Shown here: piece by piece, positions 50,525-63,479 of the stretch
How positions within the stretch are numbered: the stretch's first letter is position 1
Layout of the letters: each line of letters opens with the position of its first letter
DNA from: Uloborus plumipes
Lineage: Eukaryota > Arthropoda > Arachnida > Araneae > Uloboridae
DNA: 64,000 nucleotides
Direction: 5' to 3'
Assembly (NCBI GenBank): GCA_038373865.1
Contig: JAXGGA010006582.1
Span: 1-64,000, forward strand
Translations under genes and position numbers: made by a program
Notes under the pieces: model-generated
What the model was told of the DNA's origin: nothing
Seen by the model: the letters and a program-made list of their open reading frames with translations, nothing else
The model's database searches: none

Positions 50525-51049
50525 GCCCACCCGTGACAGGATCCCCCAATTGTCAGCTATGAAATTTAAAATACATTTGGATTTCGACACTAAGTGGGAT
50601 GATGTTATTGAAAAACATACTTTTTATTGAAACTCAACGCGCTGATATAATCAAATTTCAGAAATACACTAAATCGGTCTAAACTTTACGAATTTTTACA
50701 GGTCTCCAAAATGTTTTCGGGGAAAAAGAAAAAACACGTGTCGTCTGAAATCTAATAAAGAATCCACCATAAAAAGTTTAGCAAAATCAAAAATTTTGTA
50801 TGTTTGGACACCTTATTTCTGCCCGCGCTGTTATTATAAAAACCGCCTCTTTACAATGGGTAACCTTACACAAATATTTTACAGTATAGGATAATCGAAT
50901 GTACTCGAAGGGAATTTCGTTTTGGATTTGTTTTAATACCAGAATCTATTGAGCAATTCAGAATTTGATGATAACACTCCTATAATGACACTGACATTGG
51001 AACCTCGTACAGTAAATATATTCAAGAGTCCCACAGAATTACAAATTGG
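50525..51049. other. AT-rich DNA, nothing recognised
   Basis: No supported feature between the TA array and the hAT MITE. Confidence 0.4.
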
Positions 51050-51057
51050 ATTATTTT

Positions 51058-51233
51058 CAGGGACGTCATTTCGAAATTTTCCAGGGGAGGGGGGGGGGGG
51101 CAAAGGGTACATACACAAGGCAAAATTCACCAAAAAGTGGCAAAAGCCACGTCCACTTACATGCCAATACATTGATTTCCCAAAGTCAGGGGGGGGGGAA
51201 TTGACCCCCCTGCCACCCTAAATGACGGACCTG
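51058..51233 (+). mobile_element. hAT-type MITE with poly-G blocks, copy 2
   Basis: Ends are CAGGGACGTCATTT and, inward from the right, CAGGTCCGTCATTT, flanked by ATTATTTT (51050-51057) and GTTATTTT (51234-51241), an 8-bp duplication with one mismatch. The interior has G runs of 9-10 and matches 4866-5035 in inverted orientation (for example GTCCACTTACATG...CATTGATTTCCCAAAGTCAG). The ORFs of 79-90 codons across it are not genes. Confidence 0.82.
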
Positions 51234-51296
51234 GTTATTTTCTATTTTAAAAAGGTTAGTTACAGGAGCTCATTTAGAAGATCAGCAATACAAATG

Positions 51297-51679
51297 CATT
51301 GTAAAAAATAAATGTTGATTTTACAGTATAATACAGCTAACTTTATAGTAATTATTTGTATAATTGTCAATTTTACAGTAGTAAATCGTAAAATTGCTAT
51401 TTTAAAGTAATGTTTTTAAAATTGCTCTTTTACAGTTTATTACTGTGTATGTTACAGTTTTAAACTGGAAACTCTGCTGCCAGTATTACACTGTTGTTTC
51501 TCCAATATAAACCAGCTAATTTTACGGTAATAAACTGTTAAATTGCTAATTTTACAGTAATAAACTGTAAAATTGCTAGTTTTACAGTGATAAACTGTAA
51601 AATAGCTAGTTTCAGTTTTTAACTGAAACCTCTGCTTTCAGTATTATACTGTAAAAACAACATTTTATTTTTTGCAGTG
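51297..51679. mobile_element. ACTGTAAAA-type MITE, copy 4
   Basis: Left end CATTGTAAAAAATAAATGTT, right end inward CACTGCAAAAAATAAAATGT, so this copy has the clearest termini. The interior has about ten TTTTACAGT / ACTGTAAAA strings spaced 20-30 bp apart and two GAAACTCTGCTGCCAGTAT-type blocks. TA follows the right end; the left flank is TG. Confidence 0.8.
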
Positions 51680-51689
51680 TACAAAAGTG

Positions 51690-52165
51690 ACGACCAGCAA
51701 CAGGCTCTGGACAAGGCTTGGATAATCCAACTCAATTAATCAATCCCAAATGAAGATCAAGAGCTCTCTTAAAACCATTCACCTTTTCGCAATTCTACCC
51801 ATTGCAAGCAAGGCCATTGCACACCTGCTTGTGATAAACTTTTCTAATTACCTACAACCAGGTTGAAGTGGTAATTTTTCCTGATTTCAAAACTAGCTTG
51901 ATATTTGAAACGCCTAAAACAGAACCCATTGGTTTTGCCATCAGTGCTGAAATTTAACCCATACACCTCCATTCCTCCATTTTAAAAAACTTTATCAAAC
52001 ATTTTAAGACCGGAATCCTATTCTAATGCAGAAAGCTAATTTACTAACCTCATAGCCCTCCTTTGAACCCTTACCAATAAATTGCTATCTTTCTTAAGAT
52101 AAGAAGATCAAAACTGAACAACACATTCTATAAATGAGGTCTTATCAAATTCACTTGAATTTGCA
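51690..52165 (-). pseudogene. LINE tail, CR1/L2-like reverse transcriptase remnant
   Basis: Minus-strand fragments in order: LIRPHL (about 52130-52149), SSYLKKDSNLLVRVQRRAMR (about 52045-52105), FKYQASFEIRKNYHFNLVV (about 51890-51950) and LDLHLGLIN near the end. They match the order seen at the C-terminus of CR1/L2-type reverse transcriptases (RPHLEY..., YLKKD...VQRRA, then RKNFF..RVVN.WN, then a final helix). Stops and frameshifts interrupt it, including a stop where a Trp is usual. An old 3' fragment, as is normal for 5'-truncated LINEs. Confidence 0.65.
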
Positions 52166-55010
52166 TATCATAAAGCTTTATCGCAAAACCTACTTTCAAC
52201 TGCCACGCGGTAAGAACAACATTCAACACTGATTAAAATTCTAACTCATTTATTAAATTTAACACAAGAAAATGAACGAACATAATTGTAAGAAATCAAA
52301 CAACAGAAACTAACAAAATGAAGAATAAGAATAAGTAACACTTATCACACACTCTCAAACGTATATATACTTGAATCAAAGGCTAATACTGTTGCCAATT
52401 TTAAGAACTTAACTTAAACTTAAAAGTTTTTGCATAAGCTTTGATTCGAAATAAAGCATGATAATAACAAAGCTTTGATTCAAATATCCAATCACTTTCG
52501 AACAAAACTCTAAAGCAAATATCTACTGAAATTGCTCACCGAATTTTGAACTGTTGAGTATTATGGTTACATGTTATTTTTAATAACAGTTTTTTCTAAT
52601 GAATTTCTTATTATGTAATTAGGCTTAAAAAAAGTATTTTTAAATATTTTTAAGTATATTATTCTCGTTCGTATTGGTATTTAAGTACGATATGTTTGTA
52701 ATAAACAACATTAATGATTATTGCTAGATCAAGTTACTATAACAATATTTTTTGTAACAAAATAATATGCTAAAAATAAATAAAACTGTAATGCATACAT
52801 AAAAGTAGAATTTAAAGAATTTTCGACCAATGCGGTCGCTGTTAAGACTATTTAGAATAATTCTGCCTCCAATCGTAAAAAAGCCCCCCCCCCCGCCTCT
52901 GTAATATATAGTTAAGTGGTTAATTTATCGTAACTATTACGAAATTACACTTAAAATAACGTTACAAAATATAAATAAATTCTTTCCCAAATTTACAAAA
53001 AGTAAGTAATAAAATAAATAAATAAAAGCTTCTGCACTTCAGGTGGCTATAATATAAATTAGTGGGCACTAAATCACGTAATCACGTAAAACACACTTTG
53101 TTTGAAAATACTTCCAAGTATAATATGCGTCCGCCGAAGTAAAGCATGAACGAAACTTATTGTAACGTAAAAATCTTGCTGAGACAAAAAAGTCAAAAAT
53201 ACATAAAATAAATAAATAATGAAACCCTCCTTCCTTCAAAAAAAAAGAAAAAAGAGAGAGATGTTTAAAGTAGGGTTTTTGGACGAAAGAGATCCAAGAG
53301 TAATGTGTTTGTCCGTTCGTCGGTCTGCCTGTGCGTCTAACCTCTCTTAATAAATTTCGATGGAATAGTCAGATTCGAAACTTTTTGTTAGCAAGCAAGA
53401 AACCTTAATCATGTTACTTCGCTTTCATTTCGTTCTGTTTTGAATAGTTAAGAGAAAACATTGGAACTTACGGAGAAATTTTTGGCATGAATTAATTCCG
53501 AGCTCATAGGTAGATTTACTTTGACACATTTTATAGGCAGGCTCTTGTGAAAAAAAAAAAAACTTTTAGATTTAATTATATGAAAGATACTTAAAAAAAA
53601 TGTTTATATCAAATTTTATTTTCGGAACTTTTTGACGCAGATTATATACGCAAGGTATATTTTTAACATTGCTATTTAAATGATTTATATTTGTTTTATT
53701 TTATTCTACTTTTTAATACTTCAAATTTTAATATACTTTAGTTCATACAGAAGAAATACACATTTTTTTTTCAATGACCAAAGCCACGTGTTACTAAACA
53801 TGTTTCTTTAACTGCACAAACTTTTGAAAAACCGATTAAGATATGTTTTTATAGTTTTTATCTTCATTTTTATTTTTTTATTTATTTTTTTTTTTTTTTT
53901 TGTTTCAAGAAAAAAAAAAATAATAATGTACTCTCGCTTAAACTTTTTAATTGATAGAAATATGGGATTAAGCATGACGGATAAGCTGCAGCACTTTATA
54001 TTTTAACCTTAAAAATGTTGCAAACAGTTTCATTTTTTAATGTTGATAATTCATTAGTATGCAGTTTTTAGATTGAAAATTTTACATTAGTTGATGATTT
54101 TGTTTTATTTTAACTTAGTTTCATAATTATCTATTATTATTGTTTTCATTTTACAAGCTTAACTATTAAAAAGCATGAACGTAAATAGACCTTATCTAAA
54201 CTGTCATTATTGGAAATAATACTTTTCAATTTGGATAGTACATAGTTTGACCATTGATTTAACTATGCTCAACGCATTTTTAATATGTTAAAACGATCAG
54301 AAATTACATTGGAAAAGGTTTAAATACCTCTGCAGTGCAAAAGACATATAGAGATTGTAAATAACAAGTGACAAAAATGGCTTAACATTGAATTCTATAG
54401 AAAATAATCAAACACCGCGAATCCCACTAAACTTATACTGGATTTGGACTATCATCTTTATGCCATTTTTTTCCGCCAAGTTAAAACTGCCATCAAGTCC
54501 TATTTATATCTACCCCGATTTCGACTATTATAGCAGAGCAATGTCTTTTTCCGGACTCCAGAAAAAATAAATAAACAAAGGAAAAAAAAGTCCAACATAT
54601 AGCTGATTAAAAATGAAATGTCTGACTTTTATTGCAATACCAAGTACAAATGCTCTATTTAGGACACTTTTGCATATTTATTGTCAAATAATATAGCGGG
54701 TGTTGGTATTGTAAGGAATATTGCACGGAAGAAAGTTCTTCTTTAGTGCAAAATGTTTACATAATTTTTTAATTCTTAAAAAATTATTGCTTTTTTTTTT
54801 TTAATTCTTAAAAATCATTGTAGAAAACGGAGCATTTGAAATGCATGTTTTACTATTGTAATGTTTTTTTAATATCTTTGTAAAAACTGACAAAATTATA
54901 CTCTCAAAGGATGGTTTTTGTTCTAAAATTCAGTACTAATTTTCACATTTTCTAAATTACTTTTATCAGTCTTGACGTCATGGAATTTTGCCAGTTTATT
55001 CAGAGCGTTC
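52166..55010. other. AT-rich DNA, nothing recognised
   Basis: No ORF over 60 codons has a recognisable motif. 53300-53345 (GTCCGTTCGTCGGTCTGCCT) looks like repeat-tail DNA but could not be assigned. A poly-C tract is at 52886-52895 and a poly-T stretch at 53860-53902. Confidence 0.35.
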
Positions 55011-55019
55011 CTTTACATT

Positions 55020-55400
55020 TCATACAAGCGTTTTTGATGGAGGAAGTGATGTTTTGCTTATTTCGATATCAAATATCGTCACTTTATATTTCGGAATAGA
55101 ATAACCCACAGATATTTTCATTGGATTTAGATCGGGGCTTCTGGATTATCATCTAAGTGTTCATGAGATAATTTGCATCAAATCAAGGATTTGATGGTTA
55201 AGAAACATGTACTGATGCATCAAAGTAACTCTCAGAATTCATTCTGTCCTGCACAAAATCCATCGAAGCAGTTACACCAGGTTGAGATATCTCTCTGGAT
55301 TATTATTACCCAGTCACTTTTCAAATGAACACTTCGTTTTTCTTCTTTGGAGCTTTCACCAAAAGTAGAGAAAACGATACGTTTCATTCAAATTAGTGAA
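55020..55400 (-). pseudogene. Tc1-like transposase relic
   Basis: Minus-strand fragments appear in the order expected for the catalytic domain of Tc1-type transposases: PERYL (about 55282-55300), MDFVQDRMNSESYFDASV (about 55210-55267), and PDLNP followed in an adjacent frame by NENICGL (about 55105-55137), matching the conserved SPDLNPIEN.WG region around the last catalytic residue. The segment between them that should hold the second Asp is shortened and full of stops. No flanking TA-anchored inverted repeats were identified, so the element is old or truncated. Confidence 0.7.
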
Positions 55401-55409
55401 CGCATTGAG

Positions 55410-58400
55410 CTATCGAAATGCTACTTAACTTCGCAAGGTTCTTCGTTATCAAAGAGTTTTAAAATCGTATTGCTCTCCGAGTACTTAGTTGGTTGAAATG
55501 ATGAATTTTATATATATATATAACATTAGAGGAAGCTACAACGTTTATGGCAGTACTTCAATACTGAGGAGTGTGCTATCGTTAAGGCGTCAGAAAGAGG
55601 GCACATCGAAAATCTGTAGAAAGATTTATATATGCAAAACAATTCGTTTTTGTACCATTTTTTCACTTACAAACATACACATTTAAAACCTCACTGCTTT
55701 TTTTACTCACCCCGTATTGTATAAAGTAATACATACTGCTTAAAAATCCCGTGAAATTAAACAATCTTATGTTTTTGTAAAGCAAAGTATGCTATTCTGA
55801 ACTTTCTTACTTTTTTGTATTTGAATTTTCGTCTTTATTTTTTTTTAATTAACTGACGATTACTATTTGCAACACTTTCTAGTGCATATTTTGGCTATAA
55901 GTGTACTTGTTTGAACAAAACTTTACCATAATCAAGGATTTTTTTACCTTTGAGCTTTTACTTTTTAATGATAAAATGTTAAAGTTGCGCATTTTTAGGT
56001 ACAATATTTTTTAAAACTTAATTGGTAAGTCTTACTGAAAATAGTGCCTAATTATTTTGCTATTCGTCTTCATATTGTTATTTTTTAAATACATTTATTC
56101 ACCAGTTTTTTTCATTCTCAACTACAGTATTTTATAAAATTGTGCGCACATTTAGAAAGTTCGCAAAAAACTGTATTCTTGTATCTCAAAGCAAAGTTTG
56201 GTGCGCTGAAGTTCATTTTAAACTGCAAAAATAAACACAAAAGATTTGAACTATAGATTTTTTCCATTCAATAAATTACGAGGCTTTTCAAACAATTTCA
56301 CAAACCCAACACCACAGTACTGTCAAGAATTGATTTCGTGCTTAAATATTTTGCTTTTACTTCGAATTGTTCGAACGCCCGACAGCGTAGCATTGATTGG
56401 GCAACGGAATCGAAAAAAGTAAAAGATAGAAATGTTCTAATCGAATTATCTGCCTCGCTTCAGGAAACGCCCTAGGGATGATAAAGATTTGGAGAGAAGC
56501 TAATACTTAATAAGTAAATTGGGAATTCTGTTGTACTTTGTTTGAAAACGATCATTATTTTCTGACATTGCCAGGATTTAATTTCGTTGTTAAATATTTC
56601 CTTTTTCCAGTTCTAGTAAAAGAAATTTTTTTGTGATCTGTTTTGTATAGTTTCAGCTACGGTTGATTTTTCTGGGTACATGTTATACGCCCCTAAAACT
56701 CAATATTCGGTCATTGGCATTATAATAACAGACTATTTGAATCACACAAAGGTTTTTAATGCAAGAAATTGCTCGCTTTCGAAAAACGTCACCAAACGTG
56801 TCACTCCCTTTAAGGGGATCCCTACGTGCAAAATGGTGAGAAACATTAATGTTTGTTAAAGTACACAAATTAATTGTGTATGAGTAATATGACATCTAAT
56901 CTAACTTGTAAAAAGGAATAAGAGCAATAATCAGCAAAACGCATGACTTAACTATCGTCAAAATGCATGACTTAAAAGGGTAACTATTTGTCGAAGCCAT
57001 ATATTTTCGACAAATAGTGACTCATTGTTTTATAGTCATTTTTAAAAACCGAAAATTCTACCGACTATTTCAATTACGTTTGCATATTAATAATGCTTTT
57101 TTTAGAGAATACCGGTTCGTACGCGACACGTTATAATCTAGGCATTTTTTCATTTTTATATATATTGATAATAAAATGCTAATCGTAGAAGAAACACAGT
57201 TGGAATATCTTCTAAACGGATGGATTAACCATTAGATGATTGCATCTAAAGAGCACAAATGTACGGAAAATGACATTAACAAGTGTATTTCGATAGCATA
57301 ACTAAAGTACATTTTGATGCTTTTGAGTGCAATTTATAGCAACACAACTCGTCATTAATTTTTATACATCTACTTCTTATTTTATAATACTTTTGTGAAA
57401 TGTAGTTTTTGACAGATTAGTATTGTAAATACAATACAACATTTTTTTACAGCTTGAAAAAGCATGAGAGCTTAAAATACAAAAATGTGATAGGTAATTA
57501 TTTAGTACATTAAGAATATGTGTTTACTAGAAAAAAAGGAACACTCTGTTTGATGTGGATATTGAACTTATCTTTCAATGACTAAAAATTTTAACAAATG
57601 CATGCCATTATTTATTTACAACTAATAAATTTGAACTGACACTTTTCTTCTTCTAAGCTGAAAAAATTCTCAGTAGTATATTTTTAGCACCGTGAAAAAT
57701 GCAGAGGTAATTGCATTAATATCCTCTTTTTCTCCTTATTTGTTTTATATCTTTACCTTTTAAGAGAAAGAGCCTGCCTGACATTATTTTGTTAAGCTCG
57801 TAATAAAATCGAATTCAGAAAAGCTCTTGCAAAATATAATTCCTTAATTAACGACAGCTGCTCTTAAATAATCAAATCAAAAGTGACAATGAATATAAGG
57901 CTTTCAGCAGACAAAAAATACATGATTGAAGGCACAGATATTGCTCAAGGGGTTTTTTTTAATCGTGAAAAAAACTCCATGATAATTTTAGAGGATGGAA
58001 ATTTATTTTGGAAGAGTGAAATGTACAAAAACAATAAAGACCATGACGGAGATCAATTCCATAAAAGAACTAACTTTTAAAAACATGAGATGAAAGATGG
58101 CAGAGAAAAAAAAAGCGCACTATTTTAATTTTTATTTTTACAACGTATGACAGTTTGTAAAAAACACACAATCAAATGTATTATTTTTCTAATTCCAATC
58201 ACTCCCCCACCCTATTCTCCGCGATGCTAAATTATTGTAAAAATTACAAAGCGTAAAAATACGCTTGATTAAATTTTTAAGCTTATTTTCGACTTTCAAT
58301 GTGCGAGATACGCTTGTGCGGGAGCTAAAAAATCTCTAATTCAAAATATCCCGTATTTTTATTCTAATAGGGATTTTCAGAAAGAATATCTTTTATAGAA

Positions 58401-58520
58401 TATATTACATAATATATTTTCAATGAATGTATGATTGAAACTAAAAATATAAAATAAAAACTAAAATTATTTTAGTTTAACTCTTAGATGATTACACGGA
58501 TAGGTTCTGATGAAGATATC
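55410..58520. other. AT-rich DNA with a small hairpin
   Basis: AACTATTTGTCGA at 56982-56994 and TCGACAAATAGT at 57007-57018 form a 12-bp stem. The 66-codon ORF at 57883-58080 (MTMNIRLSADKKYMIEGTD) has no recognisable motif. Nothing else could be supported. Confidence 0.35.
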
Positions 58521-58523
58521 TAG

Positions 58524-58687
58524 TGGATGATTTTGCCCGCTACTGTTATAATTCATATAACAAGTACTTTCCTCCAATAGTTATTAAGTCTAAGGATCGA
58601 GTCGTTGCAATGCAAGAGATAGAGAGACAAAGAGAAGTGGTAGGCTCTTCCCATCTAGAGGTTTTAACCGAGGAGTCTGGTCGAAAG
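58524..58687 (+). CDS. candidate internal exon, product unknown
   Basis: A 164-bp stretch, GC-richer than its flanks, is open in one frame (DDFARYCYNSYNKYFPPIVI, then KSKDRVVAMQEIERQREVVG, then SSHLEVLTEESGRK). It is bordered by a possible acceptor (ATATCTAG at 58516-58523) and a good donor (CGAAAG|GTAATTTT at 58688). The mixed charged composition looks more like protein than the usual Ile/Phe/Lys noise here. No domain is recognised, the acceptor lacks a strong pyrimidine tract, and no neighbouring exon was found, so this may be chance or a repeat-encoded fragment. Confidence 0.25.
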
Positions 58688-58689
58688 GT

Positions 58690-59814
58690 AATTTTTATAA
58701 TCACTAGACCACGTGCGACTGTATCAAAAATAGTGACAAATTACCGATTTGATGGTTTTATTGGCAATACGCTAAGCTTGTGAACTTAAGTCTAAAAATA
58801 GATGTTCTCTCACAGTACTATGTTACTAGAAAATCTTTAAAACATTTTTGAGAGAAAAAATATTTTTTTGCTATTTCTCTTTCACCATTTTTTTTTTTTT
58901 TTTGCATTGACATTGTTTTTTCCTGAATGTTGCTTACGAAATTCACCAGTCAATTTATTTTCATCAAAACGAATTGTGTTTTTTGAAATATTTGTTGCTT
59001 AAAACTGTATTTTTCACAAATCAATACATTTTATATGATATCTACACCGACAAATAACTACACACAAAAAGTGTTTTTCATTATAAATGAAAAAGTTTTC
59101 AAAAGTGAACAAATGAACACATACATCTTCTCCAAAAAGGTTATTTAAATAAACAGCTTTCAAAGTCGTTAATTTGCTACGGAACATAAAATACGTCACA
59201 TTTTGCAATTAAAGAATCGAAAATAACGACAGAGAGATTAAATATTGTTTAAATTCTGAGAAAGGCTGCGTGTAATAGTAACTGCAAAACTCCAAGACCA
59301 ATTCAAGTTTTCCTTCTTTTTTAATAAATAAAGTATCATTATGTGTGAAAATTTGTTCTTTTTTCAAAGTAATTGAATTCTTTCGATATAATTGCTTCCA
59401 TTTTAATCTCCTGTGTCAAGTCTTAAATAAACAAGAATTAAATGTGTTTTTCTACTTACGAGAAAAGCAACTTAAGATAAATAATAATGAGGCTTTCTGT
59501 GAATATTGCACAAGTGTTTATTAGAAAGACTTCGTGTTTTCTTTAATTATTTCATTTTTTACAATTATAACAGTATGTTAAGCTCTTAAACATTTTGAAA
59601 TAAAATATTTTCAACTGCTTTCGATAAGAGCTTAGTGCATAGGAATATTATGAGCACTTTTCCTCTTCTTTTATTTTTTTACTTAAAATGTTCGTTGAAG
59701 TTGTTATTAGAATTTAAGCATACTAACTACTATTTTAATTTCTTTTAATTTTATCCTCTTGCTGCTGTGATTGAAATTTTCTAACCAGGAAAGTACGGGA
59801 TCATGGAATAATGA
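58690..59814. other. AT-rich DNA, nothing recognised
   Basis: Poly-T tract at 58890-58903; no other supported feature. Confidence 0.4.
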
Positions 59815-60180
59815 ATTTTTTTTTAATGAGTACCAATCGAAAGAGCATTGTAAAACATGTTTCTGGACGCACGCGTTTTTGCCCTCGCGCCCCCGTTATC
59901 GAAATATAAGGTCCTAAAGTCAGCTAATTTTTTTTGAAAAATCGCCAATTTTAGCGAGTTATAATGAAACTGGAAGCTGCGGTGCGATTATACTATTTGC
60001 ATCCAACGGAAAACTTGATTCCCATTTTTGGTCATCTGCAAAGCTTTTGAAAGACGGCTTTACAATAATCTTTTACTTTACCTGTGCGAGTTAAAGCAGA
60101 AAGCTACTATCAAGCCTATGACATGGAAAGCAGAGAGCTTTTTAAAGAGGAAAAACAATTTCAAACAACACATCAAAATT
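59815..60180 (+). repeat. dispersed repeat, plus-oriented copy
   Basis: Homologous to 61640-61995 in inverted orientation. Shared order: ACCAATCGAAAGAGCAT, TTTTGCCCTCGCGCCCCCGT, ATAAGGTCCTAAAGTC, TTTGGTCATCTGCAAAG and TATGACATGGAAAGCAGAGA, then GCTTT. The conserved end translates as YDMESRELFKEE here and YDVESRELYPEE in the other copy. Downstream, 60380-60830 (ending around GACAGACTGACAGG) may be the tail of a larger retrotransposon-derived unit. Confidence 0.7.
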
Positions 60181-60849
60181 AAATTTTATCGTACTATTTG
60201 CGATTAAAGCAGGTCCCTTGTTTAAGGGGAGTCCCCCTTGTTAAGGGGCCCTTGTCAACAGGAAGTGACAACTGAACCTCCTGTTTTTTTAATTATTTTT
60301 TTTTAAGTGTTCGTACAATTCTGTAGTAGGAGGGGGGTATATTTAGGGTTTTTAATTGTAAAAATTGCAAATATAAATTTTTTCAAACCTCTTTTCTTTT
60401 GGTGGGTCCCTTATAACTCAAAGTGAGTTCCCCTAAACATTTTTGTCAATTGCATCACTGGGTATGTAAGAATGGTCTTTCGAAGAAAAAATGTTCCAAA
60501 TTTAATGAAAATGTGTTCAAATAAAAAAATCAAACAGGAATGAGATGTTTTCTCTGAGATATTTCGAAAAAAAAAATGTTCGCTCGAATCGAACTTGCTC
60601 TTTCAAAAGTTATAAGTGAGGACAGGGGGAAAAATTGGAAATTCGAAATTGAATGAAATATTATTCGAATCAAAAAGTCGAATATGGGAGTGTATTGTCC
60701 TCACTGAGATCTTTCGATTAAAAAAAAATCGAATCGGACTATGCACTCAAAAGTTATTGCGTGGGGGGGGGGTGGCAGAAAAACTGACCAATAGACAGAC
60801 TGACAGGTACACAGTTTCCGCAACTCAAAACCCAACTTTCCTATTTAAA

Positions 60850-61639
60850 ATTTTTCTGTGTATTTAATTATTTTTATTAAGTTGTGCTTTTTCGACTCAA
60901 TTGTTTTGAACGTTTTTTTTTTCAGTGCATCAGGCCTTCTTTCATTATTTTTTTTTTCACCTAATTTCTACTTTTACAGAAAAGTAAGCTAAAACTTGTA
61001 TTGATTTACAATTTTCTTAGTCTTTTCCTACCCGTTGAACATATAGCAGAACTAGTAAAAGTTATTCTAGTGTTTTTTTATACAGTACACAATTAACATG
61101 CAATATGTTTTAAATTTACGTTACAGAGACTTTTTGCTACAGTGACCAATTTGTTTGAACGGCAGGGGTTTTTACAATGAATGCCGACTCTATTAGTATA
61201 TTTTAAGAATGGAAATAATTATTTCCCTCTACCATTGAAGTAATTTCCGACGTGGATATAATTTTGCAGCTATTGACATTTACTAATTCGTTTTCTTTTA
61301 AAAATTATTTATTTTTTCTCGATTTCAATTTAAAAAAAATAAATGTTTTTGCTAAGAGTTGGCAGATAGTGAAAATTCTTGGATCGATTTTTTTTTCAAT
61401 AAGAACTGATATCATATTCCATGACAATTTAATTTCTACCCCAAAGATTATTTCTTTCATTTTTTGTACATGAGCTCATATTAGCTGCTTTTTATACTTA
61501 TTTAATTATCCCTAATTATTCATTTAGAAACACGTGTAATATATTTTAAATCATAATAATTAATACATACAACTTAGTTCAGTAAAAAAACTTCAAATGA
61601 CTAAAATTCTAAAATGTATTGTTATCAATCGTAAAAAGA
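60850..61639. other. spacer between the inverted repeat copies
   Basis: AT-rich; the ORF at 61252-61473 (73 codons) is Phe/Ile-rich noise. Confidence 0.4.
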
Positions 61640-61995
61640 TAAAACTTTAACTTCTTTGTAAAGTTTTCGCTCCTCTGGATAAAGCTCTCTGCTTTCCACA
61701 TCATAGTCTTGGCCAGCATTCTTTATTTTAGCTACTACAAGTAAAGGGTTAAGGTAAAACATCTTACTTTCTTTGCAAATGACCAAACATGGAAACGATG
61801 CGATGCCAAGCAAGCAGCGGAAGGGAGAATCTGGAGCTAGCTTCAATTTCTTGCCAAGTCTTCAAATTTGGCTCATTTTCGGCCGATTTTAGGACCCCTT
61901 ATCTCGAAAACGAGGGGACGAGGGCACTTGATCTTTGGATCAAAGACATGTCTCAGTATGCTCTTTCGAATGGTACCATTTTTAACTTTTTTCAT
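61640..61995 (-). repeat. dispersed repeat, minus-oriented copy
   Basis: Inverted homologue of 59815-60180. The minus strand is open for 73 codons (61846-61625, containing LVICKESKMF and YDVESRELYPEERKLYKEVK). Other parts match only at DNA level, so the open frame may be a leftover of a coding or non-coding repeat rather than a gene. Confidence 0.7.
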
Positions 61996-62099
61996 TATTA
62001 CTTAAGTAGAGTACTTTCCTGGTAAGTACATTTTTAAAAAAGTCACTTAAAACTAAAAGAACCTAGTTACAATGCACAAATATTATTTATCTCAGTGCG

Positions 62100-62190
<91 letters not shown>

Positions 62191-63479
62191 TATTCACTAA
62201 TTATTATTTGCAAATAAGGTAGAGCATTGTAAAAAGTTGTTTTCTCAGTTCTTCAAGCATAAAATTTAGTATTCTAGTTATTCAAGAATGTAATATAACT
62301 TCTTGCCGCAGTAATCATGTACTAATTTCTTATCATGAATCATTTACATTGGAAATAAAATATTTATGTAAGTTATGGATAATAAGTACGGTACGAATTT
62401 TTTAAAAAAAATTCCTACTTCCCCCAAATCGCTCATACTAGAGTCTGTAAATGAGTCTTTCTTACAGCAGCACTCAATGAAGGAAAAGCATAAACTACGG
62501 CATTGTTAATGACGGTGAAAATAATTATGCGGAAATAAAATCGATCTAACTATACAACCCTAATATTAAAGATTATTTATTCTGAAGTCTTTCAGCCGCG
62601 CTATAAGAATGGGCACTGAGTACACATTACTTACAAAAAAAGTTACATTTTTTTCCCCAAATGTTGTTTATTTATATATGTTTTATGTATCATTTTAGTC
62701 GATATGAGGTTTTTTTTTCTTTTTTCCTTTTTTCCTTTTTTTTTTCGTATATTGTTTGAACGAGGAGCACTCATGATGATTTAAACACATTGAAATTTCA
62801 AACACACTTAAAGGTGTTTCAATTTAAGAGATATTTGTATAAAAATGAATGATTAAATTATGTTTACTAAAGCAAGAAATTTAAATGTTAGAAATATCCG
62901 TTAATAGTTTTTTCTTATTATATGTTTTAATGAACGAATAAATTATTTCTTTTTTTTCTCAGTATTTTATGAAATTATTTTTCGCTATTTTAATCGTTAC
63001 TATTAAATGGCTTGTACCGTAAAACTCAGTATTTTGTGCAGGAAAACTGATAATACTCTTTAAAATTATCAAGAACTTTTATTAGTTATTCGTTGTACTT
63101 TATGCCACTCATTAATAAGCAAATTCTTTGCAAATTATGTGCAGTGAAATTTCGGACACTTTAAAATATAATTTTTATTATGGAGTTTTCCTTTTGAAAA
63201 ACTTATTGCGATTACGTATATACAACCAAATATTGCACTTCATCAGATATATATATATATTAAAAAAGTTTTTCAAGTCATTGTAGCATACACCGCCTAG
63301 CTTTTATAAAATGAAAATCAAACATGATATGTATAAATGCTAACTTTCTCTTCGGAGTAAATGAATCGTACAAAACTGAATTACTTCCCCACTCCTAACA
63401 ATAGCTTCAGAAACTAGCACTTACAAACAAATCCCTTACATAACATTACGCTTACTCTGTTCAAATTACTCTTGGAACT
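61996..63479. other. AT-rich DNA, mostly featureless
   Basis: Contains the (TA)n array at 62104-62187 and a C/T-rich tract at 62711-62746; no coding signal seen. Confidence 0.4.
62104..62187. repeat. (TA)n microsatellite, about 84 bp
   Basis: Uninterrupted TA alternation. Confidence 0.95.

Noticed and set aside
50949..51221. 90-codon ORF with a Gly-rich stretch
   Set aside because: It overlaps a hAT MITE; the Gly run is the poly-G block.
57883..58080. 66-codon ORF as an exon
   Set aside because: Continuous with AT-rich flanks, no splice sites or family resemblance.
60230..60260. GGGGAGTCCCCCTTGTTAAG block as a MITE end
   Set aside because: Local inverted strings are short and no matching distant terminus or duplication was seen.
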